A stretch of 26,035 nt of DNA from Haplomitrium mnioides (Eukaryota > Marchantiophyta > Haplomitriopsida > Calobryales). This document shows positions 19,556 through 26,035 of the stretch, in pieces; position 1 is the stretch's first letter; each line of letters opens with the position of its first letter. Both the position numbers and the translations under genes were made by a program. The stretch spans positions 1 to 26,035 of the forward strand of contig JBNGIS010016805.1 in the NCBI GenBank assembly GCA_049999725.1, read 5' to 3'. Below the pieces are notes generated by a model. That model saw nothing but the letters and a program-made list of their open reading frames with translations, was not told the origin of the DNA and searched no databases.

Positions 19556-20103
19556 GGCTGATCTCCTTCCGAGGTTGACCCACGGAACCCCCTCATTGGT
19601 CCATGTTATCCGCAGCCCTCCGCGGACTCCCTACGCTTGTCGAGTAAGAACTTGTGCCGGTTGTCGCTGTTTCGTCCTTCCCTCGAGACAAGAACGATGC
19701 GTGCGCCTGAGGCTCCCTTCGCTATCTTATTCAAAAGCTCGATATAGGAACTACCAGGCCCTTCGTCCCTCCGTCAAACTTTCGCCCTTGGTCATGTCGA
19801 AGCTGCATTGAATCACCCTTTCGGTGCCTGCTTGCTCCTCCGTCGGTCAGACCTGCGTTAAACCCCCTTTCCGGCTTAGCCTTCTCCTCGTTGGTCGGTT
19901 GGTGATGGATCACCCTTTTGGCTTCGTCGGAACTCCCCTTCTTGGATCTCTGATAGATCACCCTTCCGACACCCTTCCGTTCTCCTTCGGCTAGACCCTC
20001 GATATGTTGTTGCTTCAAGCCCTCTTCCTTGCTCCCATATTGGATTCCTCGCGGATCCCTTTTAATTGGGATCCCCACGTTGTAAGACGGATCCAAACCT
20101 TGT

Positions 20104-20122
20104 TAAGTGGGCTCCCCACTTA
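20104..20122 (-). repeat. Perfect 8-bp palindrome in copy C
   Basis: TAAGTGGG (20104-20111) and CCCACTTA (20115-20122) form a perfect inverted repeat with a three-base CTC spacer. It is the best-preserved example of the palindrome module. Related copies: 14677-14697, 24298-24316, and eroded ones near 90, 15239, 22326, 22880 and 24620. Confidence 0.8.
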
Positions 20123-21216
20123 GGGAGGCGACTATCTGCAGATTCACGGGCCTCCTGGTGCCGCCACGTCGTCCGTGGAATCCCGCAAAATTCTCTGAAG
20201 ACGCCACATTTCCGTGGAATCTCGCGGGGCCTTCCGGGGACTCCACACTTCCGCTAGGGTTCGCGGACTTGAATGGAAGAGTTTGATCGGTCCTTGCAGG
20301 GCGCGCTCCTGCTTGCGGGATCGAGGTGTCCCTCTTTCCTTGCCTTGCTCGCCCTCGTGACGATCTCACCTTCTCATTTTCTTCCTTGACCCTTGCTTCC
20401 CGATTTGTGGCCGCTGCAGGACCCCCGCGATCTGCCTTTCTTCGGAGTGCCTTCGGATTTCGTCGTTGTGGATTCGTTCTTCTTCCTCCTGCGATTGCTT
20501 TGCCATAGGTGGCCACTCTCTTCCTTCTCCCCAGGCTCCGATTCCCGTATTCCCTTCTCACACACGAGCTCTCATTGGCTTGCTTCGAATTTCGAAAGGT
20601 GGCCCCTCCTCTAGCTGGCGATCATGGTTCCTTCCTCCTCTCTTCCGCCATGATCATGTTTCCCTCCTAGGACTCATGTGCCCTGTTCTTAGTAGCTGTT
20701 TGAGGGTACTTCGTGGCTCCTGAGAGGTCCTCACACTTGCCAAGGCTTATTGTGTCGCTGATGCTTCTGAGTTCGTGAATTTTGCTCGAGTGCTCCAAAG
20801 CACCGGTTGACAATTTTTGATCAGAAACCCTCTCGCTGCTGGTTGTGTTAGCAACCCCGTGGCAATCTTGATTTGATTCCTTCGAAGTGTCTCATTGAGC
20901 GTAGATTAGCAGTTGGGTCAGAGAGATTTTTCTTGTAGGGAAATTCGAAGGGATCCGTTTGGAGAGGATTGGATTCGCAACAGATGGGTTACGCGACGCA
21001 TCCCGTGGGCTGCTTCTCGATTATCCTTGATTTTCCTTGCTGCCATGCCTCCGCGATCACTCGCGGACCCCCATAGGTCGCCACGTGTCCGCAAACCCCC
21101 TCTGAACCCCGCTGTTGCTCCTCGAAAGCTCGCCGTCGCTCTTCGGAACCTCACCGTCGCTCCTCGAAATCCCGCAGGTCACCACGTGTGCGTCCCGCCA
21201 CGTCATCCGCAGTTGC

Positions 21217-21376
21217 GCCATCCGACGCCGCCCCACAAAGGGGTAGGCAGACCGGCGCCTTGACCGAAGTCCAAAGTTGACCCGCGCTCACCCTAAGGAT
21301 CCCTCGGACCACCTCCGATCGCCACGTCATCCGCCACTACGCCGTCTAACGCCGCCCTGCAAAGGGGTAGACAAAC
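21217..21376 (-). repeat. Two hairpin modules in copy E
   Basis: Copies at 21217-21254 (GCCGCCCCACAAAGGGGTAG) and 21340-21376 (GCCGCCCTGCAAAGGGGTAG). The second has CCCT opposite AGGG, so a change in one arm keeps pairing with the other arm. Each is preceded by GCCACGTCATCCGC (CCACGTCA at 21198 and 21322), giving a bZIP motif plus hairpin unit about 124 bp apart. Confidence 0.78.
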
Positions 21377-21681
21377 CAACGCCTTGACCAGATTCCGTGG
21401 TTGACCTGCACTGACTCCTCTTCCGCAGATGCCATGTCATCGGCAGAACAGTTCCCTTGCCAAGTAAGAACGGTACCTGTTGTCGCCATTTCGGCACCCG
21501 CTCGCAGTAAGAACTGAGGCTCCCTTCGCTTAACTTTTACCTCCGCTTGATATAAGAACTATGGCGGGCTCCCCACTGATCCTTTTCGAACTTTCAGCGT
21601 TGCCCCGTCAAACTTTTGTCCTCGCCAATGCCGGAATTGTGATAGGTCACTCCTTCGGCTGTTGGTCCCTTTGTTCTTCTT

Positions 21682-22150
21682 CTGGCTGGATCGTCGCTCA
21701 ATCACCTTTTCGGTACTCTTGGTCTTGTTTTGGTCGGATCGTCGATGGATCGCCCTTTCAACTGCTCATTGCTCACTTCTTCCTTTGGCCGGAACTTTGC
21801 TTGATCACGTTTTTGGCTCTCTTTGATCTTGTTCTGGCCGGACCCGTGATTTATCCCCATTCCGCCGTTCCTTGATCTTGTTCTGGCCGAATCGTCACTT
21901 GATCACCTTTTCGGCACTCTTGGTCTTGTTCTGGCCGGTTCGTCGATGGATCGCCCTTATGGCTGCTCGTTGTTCGCTTCTTCCTCTGGTCGGAACTTTG
22001 CTTGATCACCTTTTCGGCCCTCTTTGATCTTGTTCTGGCCGGACCCGTGATTTATCCCCATTCTACCGTTCCTTGATCTTGTTTTGGTCGGATCGTCGCT
22101 TGATCACCTTTTCAACACCCCCCGCTCTTTGTCTAGTCAGACCTTTGATA
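21682..22150 (-). repeat. 201-bp tandem repeat (two units plus a partial)
   Basis: Units start at 21682, 21883 and 22084, each with a TGGYCG-ATCGTCG start followed by TCACCTTTTCGG or close to it. The first two are full length and about 90% identical; the third stops after about 65 bp. Inside each unit TCACCTTTTCGGC-like motifs occur twice, about 95 bp apart, so the unit is itself built from smaller repeats. Copy F has only the leading part (24066-24110). Confidence 0.88.
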
Positions 22151-22577
22151 TATCATCAATTCGGAATCCCCTTGTGATAAGAACGATGCGCTCCACAAAC
22201 TCCCGTCGAACTTTTAGATCTTACTCTGTCAAACTTTTCCCCCGCTTCGCCGGATCAATGATAGATCATCATTTCGCCTTTCATTCCTTGGTCTTTGTTT
22301 GTGCTTCCCGTTGGATCCCTGTTAAGTAGGCTCCTTTCGTAGGGAGGCTGATCGGAACCCAGTTAACTGGAGCATCCCACTTAGAGACGCTGAACCCTGT
22401 TAAGCTTTGCATGATCCACCAAGTTTCCGCTGAGGTTTGTCGGAAACCCGAGGGCTGCCACATGTCCCCGAATCCCGTGAAGTGTACTGGGGCTGCCATG
22501 TTTCCGCAACACCCGACGGAGTCCTTCAGATCCAAAACTATGATCAATCGCCGCTTTGCCCTTCCCGCTTAGCCTCG

Positions 22578-22844
22578 CAGTTGCCTTAAGGAATCCTCTA
22601 TGCCGCCAAAATAGTGACAAGTCACCTCTTTATCAGTCGCCGCTTCGCCCTTCCCGCTTAGCCTCGCATTTGCCTTAAGGAATCCTCCATGCCGCCAAAA
22701 TAGTGACAAGCCACCTCTTCGTCAGTTGCCGCTTCGCCCTTCCTGCTTAGCCTCGTAGTTGCCTTAAGGAATCCTCCATGCCGCCGAAATAGTGACAAGT
22801 CACCTCTTCGTCATTCGTTGCTTCGCTTATCCGTGTTACGGCCT
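22578..22844 (-). repeat. 89-bp tandem repeat, three units
   Basis: Units start at 22578, 22667 and 22756. Each begins YAGTTGCC or CATTTGCC, then TTAAGGAATCCTC, ATGCCGCC, AATAGTGACAAG and TTCGTCAGTTGCCGCTTCGCC or close variants. Single copies occur at 24511-24600 (copy F) and, in part, at 1-60 (copy H), so the triplication is local to copy E. Confidence 0.9.
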
Positions 22845-23168
22845 CTTCAGACCCATGCGACCCCCCTTAGCGGATCCCTGTTAAGTGGGAACCCCACGTA
22901 GGGAGGCTGATCAGAACCCACTTAACTAGGGATCCCCATGTAGGGAGGCTAGACCCCGTCGAACTCTTCGAACCCCCAGAAGCTACCATGTCACCTGTTG
23001 GATCCCGTGAAGCGCGTTGGGCCTGCCCCGTCATCCGCAGCGCCCCACGAACTCCTCGGCACTCCTCTCCTTTGGGTTGATTCCTCACATTGATCCTCCT
23101 CCTCTTGTCCGATTGCATCCGCTGGCTTCCGATTATGAAGCGCCTCCTTCCCTTCTCTCTTAGGCAAC

Positions 23169-25343
23169 TGTCAGCCCCCTCCTTCTGGTCTTATCCTCCG
23201 AACACCGCTCTTCGGAAGGAAAATGCTGACTTTTACGGGGTTCAGGTTCTTTTATGAGATGGCCCCGCTGCAAGTTATCAATTTCAGGCCCCAAAGTCGC
23301 AGATTCCAGAAGTGTCCTTGCGGGACCCTGACGTTGACCCATCCGATGTCGCGACACGTCGTAGAGCTAGTCGCAGCCGAGGAGGGTGATCCGACATGGT
23401 AAAGCTGAGCTAGATCAGAAGAAGAATTCCAAGATGAAGAGAGAGAGTAATATGAAGAGCCTTGACCCCCGAATCCGAAGACGGCGCAATCCGCAAGTGA
23501 TTATAAAGACAGAGGCCACGTCGTCTGCAAGCTCCTTCGGAACTTCCTCGTCGCCCTCAGAACTCCACAGGTTGCCACGTATCCTGCCTTCCACATCATC
23601 CGCACAGCGCCGTCCGCCGCCGCCCCGCAAAGGGGTAGACGGACCGTCGCCTTGACCGGATTCCGTAGTTGACCCGTTGCTGACCCGCAAGAACCCTCAG
23701 ACCAAAGCGGAGCACCACGTGATCCGTCGCCGCGTCGTCCGACGCCGCCCCGCAAGGGGGTAGGCGGACCGTCGCCTTGATCGGACTCCGAAGTTGACTT
23801 GCATTGACCGTCTTGCGTGGATGCCACGTCATCCGTGAAATAGTTCCTTCGTTGAGTAAGAACGTTACATGTTGTCACCGCTTCAGATCCCGCTCACAAT
23901 AAGAACTAAGGCTTCCTTCGCTAACTCCTTCCTCTGCTTGATATAGGAACCATGGCAGACTCCCCGTGGATCCCCTTTGAACTTTCAGCGCGCCTCGTTG
24001 AACTTTGGTCCTCAACAATGTCGGAACTCCAATAGATCACCCTTTCGGCTGTTGGTCTCTTGCTTCTTCTTCTGGCCGGATCGTCGCTTCATCGCCTTTT
24101 CGCCACAAGAACTAAGTGTGCCATAAACTCCCGTCAAAATTTCAGATCATACCTTGTAGAACTTTCCGCCGCTTCGCTGGATCAACAATATATCAGCATT
24201 TCGCCTTGTTCCCTCTTTGTCTGTCCGGGCCCGTGATAAGTCACTGCTTCGCATCCATTCCCTTGTTCTCCAGTTTGGCTTCCTGTCGGATCCCTGTTAA
24301 GTGGTCTCCCCACTTAGGGAGGCTAATCGGAACCAGTTTACCCGGGGCTTCCCCATTTTCCGCTAAGTCCCGCGGACTCCTTGGGAATGCCACGTGTCTT
24401 TGAATCCGTGAAGCACAGTGGGACTGCCACGTTTCTGCAGCTCCCCACGGAGTTCCTGAGTCCGTAACTAGGATCTGTCGCTGTTTCATCCATCTCGCTT
24501 TGCCTCGCCGTTGCCTTAAGGAATCCTCCATGCCGCCGTAATAGTGACTAGTCTTCGCTTTGTCAATCGCCATTTCGCCATCACTTCGGGCCTATCGGAT
24601 CTTCCTTCACGGATCCCTGTTAAGTGGGGAACCCACATATGGAGGCTGATCGGATCCCCATTAACCGGTCCTCCTCTCATCGGGGGATCAAGCGGAATCC
24701 CTTTAACAAGTCTCCCCACTTAGGAAGGCTCGGGTCCGATGTCCGTCCGGTTTGTACCCTCTGTTGAACTTCTTCCAACACTGGCATCGTACTCCCACCC
24801 TTCCTCGTTCGAGAGGACTTCGGACTGCGGGAAAGCATTGGTGTTTACATGGAGAAAGAGGCGTCCCTCGATCTCTGGTGTTGTCATTGCTCCCCGATGC
24901 ATGTCGCCCTTGTCCCCTGCCTTGAATCCGCCGTTCTGACTTGCTGGGCGACCCGTTATCCTTTGTTATGGCTTCCTCCCCTGCCCTGCTGACGCGTGAC
25001 CTTCCTTGAACCTCGTCCTGTGGTCTCCTCGATCTGACACTCCATTTCGACTCTCCTCTACTCTCCCGATCCCCTTCGCCCTGCCTCATCTTCCCTCTCT
25101 CTTCCGGTCCCTTCCTTTCTGGTCTTCCTGGCGCTGACATTTCTAGCTCTTGCCCCCTTCTTTTGTAATATGAATCCGATTCCGCTACTTCGGATTGGAA
25201 GAATGAAGTGAACTGTGCTTATCTTCCGATTAGAGTTAATGTGTTGCTTTCCGCTCATCTTACCACTTCAGAATGGAGAAATGTCATCGCTGCCGCTTAT
25301 GGTCCCTTGTAAACCGCATTAGCCCCTGTTCCACTGGCTGACA
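23169..25343 (-). mobile_element. Giant-LTR family member, minus strand, internally deleted (copy F)
   Basis: Starts TGTCAGCCCC at 23169 and ends CTGGCTGACA at 25343, giving TGTCAGCC/GGCTGACA inverted ends. The first 130 bp carry the family's 3' terminal domain (GGTTCTTTTATGAGATGGCC), and then, with most of R-U5 and the TATA region missing, the sequence enters U3 modules. It has two hairpin modules (23610-23775), a palindrome module (24290-24350), a single 89-bp unit (24511), and a distal U3 matching copy H. Flanks GCAAC and TAACT do not match as a duplication, so one end may be rearranged. Confidence 0.62.
23610..23775 (-). repeat. Two hairpin modules in copy F
   Basis: Copies at 23610-23649 (GCCGCCCCGCAAAGGGGTAG) and 23736-23775 (GCCGCCCCGCAAGGGGGTAG). 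The second is closest to the consensus, with outer CGCC/GGCG and GTC/GAC arms. CCACGTCA follows at 23824-23831. Spacing between the two is about 126 bp, as in copy E. Confidence 0.78.
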
Positions 25344-25500
25344 TAACTCCCCTTTGAATTGTGAAGCGTCCTCGCGAATAATGATCAGCGAGAGACCAAA
25401 CAGGGGAGGAAGGAGGAAGTCTCGAAACAACGACTTATCACGGGTCTGGCCGAAGGAAAACGGAGGAGTGCCGTAAGGGCAATGTGTCGTAGCACAGCAG
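25344..25500 (+). mobile_element. Short plus-strand family fragment (copy G)
   Basis: From about 25385, GATCAGCGAGAGACC, CAAACAGGGGAGGAAGGA and CACGGGTCTGGCCGA match 6490-6570 of copy B in the same orientation. It is opposite to copy F next to it. Homology fades by about 25500. A diverged remnant of another member, probably the neighbour or target of copy F. Confidence 0.6.
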
Positions 25501-26035
25501 CAGCACTCCAACCCCAAAAACAACAACCAAAGATCGAACCACGCAAGATCTATATAGAAATCTGCTCTTAATCCACTTTTACCAACTTTCCAGGTTCTTT
25601 AAAGAGTTCTGAAACTACACTCTATCAGTTTAGAGATGGACCTCTCTCCACTCTAGGACTGACAACCTTTCTCCACAAAACCAAACACATAAACTACTAC
25701 TACTACTACTACTATAATATAATAGAACAAAAGCCAAGAATTACTCAAACTGTATGACTGACACTTCCAGGATAAGAAAGCTGCTGTACAGGCTGATTTT
25801 AAACAGAAGCTGAATCGGAGAAATTCACAAGCAACCAGTTCCCCAACTTGCTAGGAACTCTCAAACCAACACTCCAGTGCCTACCTTCATTACAACATCT
25901 CACTTCCCTCAAACTAGATACTCAAGCCACTCCAACCCAATATATCCCAGAGCTTGATGCTGAGAACTCAGCTATGGAACGACCCTCCTGATCTCACATC
26001 CAACTGCTGTTCCTCCAACCACCCACTACTCTGTT
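25501..26035. other. Unassigned AT-rich end of the window
   Basis: No family module, coding domain or RNA gene is recognisable. The plus strand is C- and A-rich with stops in all frames. It contains one microsatellite (25693-25713). It might be internal sequence of another transposon. Confidence 0.45.
25693..25713. repeat. (ACT)7 microsatellite
   Basis: Seven uninterrupted ACT units, followed by an AT-rich ATAATATAATA stretch. Confidence 0.92.

Larger units (their letters stand above)
17541..20812 (-). mobile_element. Giant solo-LTR-like element, complete, minus strand (copy C)
   Basis: Starts TGTCGCTCCCC at 17541 and ends CGGTTGACA at 20812 on the plus strand, so in its own sense it runs TGTCAACCGG to GGGGAGCGACA, like copy B. 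It is 3,272 bp. Flanks are ACTTT and ATTTT (4 of 5). It is collinear with B in reverse: R-U5 (17541-18275), U3 border, C-run (18445), single tandem-repeat unit (18630-18950), hairpin modules (19351-19555), TTTCGGC array (19800-20000), palindrome module (20040-20130) and distal U3 (20150-20812). No coding domain, PBS or internal LTR pair. Its R-U5 is about 92% identical to copy A. Interpreted as a solo LTR inserted into copy E. Confidence 0.75.
20813..23168 (-). mobile_element. Copy E, right part
   Basis: Continues copy E after the copy C insertion. It holds two hairpin modules (21217-21376), a 201-bp tandem array (21682-22150), a palindrome module (about 22310-22390), an 89-bp triple repeat (22578-22844) and another palindrome module (22865-22950). 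21190-22580 aligns with 23580-24530 in copy F, where most of the 201-bp array is missing. The first 370 bp (20813-21180) is AT-richer and lacks clear modules. At 23169 it meets the TGTCAGCCCC start of copy F. Confidence 0.6.

Noticed and set aside
20103-20561. 152-codon minus-strand frame partly shared with 5745-6185 of copy B
   Set aside because: Both are in element sense and share a KALRRKADRG segment. Counting differences over about 45 codons gave 7, 5 and 7 at positions one, two and three, with no sign of protein constraint, and the frames part after an indel.
1-25343. 1-815 and 24528-25343 as the two LTRs of one 25 kb element
   Set aside because: They are in the same orientation and about 90% identical, but each shows a terminus followed by unrelated flank, and the interval contains a chromovirus and members in both orientations. 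Independent copies are simpler.

Overview
The window looks like intergenic DNA from a land plant with a large, repeat-rich nuclear genome. I found no intact host gene, tRNA or rRNA. What can be recognised is retrotransposon debris: a decayed Ty3/gypsy chromovirus whose primer-binding site resembles plant initiator-Met tRNA, an integrase tail of a second gypsy element, and at least eight pieces of a GC-rich repeat family with LTR-like ends (TGTC...GACA). I cannot name the species or match the family to a known one.

Layout. 1-815: end of a family member on the minus strand. It abuts 816-1556, the 3' end of another member on the plus strand. 1914-10518: AT-rich chromovirus in order (5' LTR, PBS, gag, protease, RT/RNase H, integrase, chromodomain, truncated 3' LTR). 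Its integrase is split by a 3.8 kb plus-strand family member (5736-9563, 'copy B'). 10519-11797: AT-rich, with a second gypsy integrase C-terminus. 11798-25343: minus-strand family members packed together (copy D from 11798; copy E from about 16361; copy C, 17541-20812, inside E; copy F, 23169-25343). About 25344-25500 is a short plus-strand family fragment, and the rest is unassigned AT-rich DNA with a microsatellite.

The GC-rich family is the most interesting content. Copies B and C begin TGTCA, end GAGCGACA and have near-identical 5-bp flanks, as an LTR integration would leave. They lack a PBS, coding capacity and a second LTR, so I read them as giant solo LTRs. Copy B has a TATA box at 8854, which would make its U3 about 3.1 kb and R-U5 about 0.7 kb. 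The U3 is built from reused modules: a hairpin module with a GCAA-type loop (nine copies in the window), a TAAGTGGG/CCCACTTA palindrome, a spaced TTTCGGC motif, TAAGAAC motifs, bZIP-type TGACGTGG octamers, and local tandem arrays of 315, 201 and 89 bp. None of the open frames in this family looks like a gene.

Inferred order of events: the chromovirus is oldest; family members then inserted into it and into each other (B into the integrase, C into E, probably 1-815 into 816-1556).
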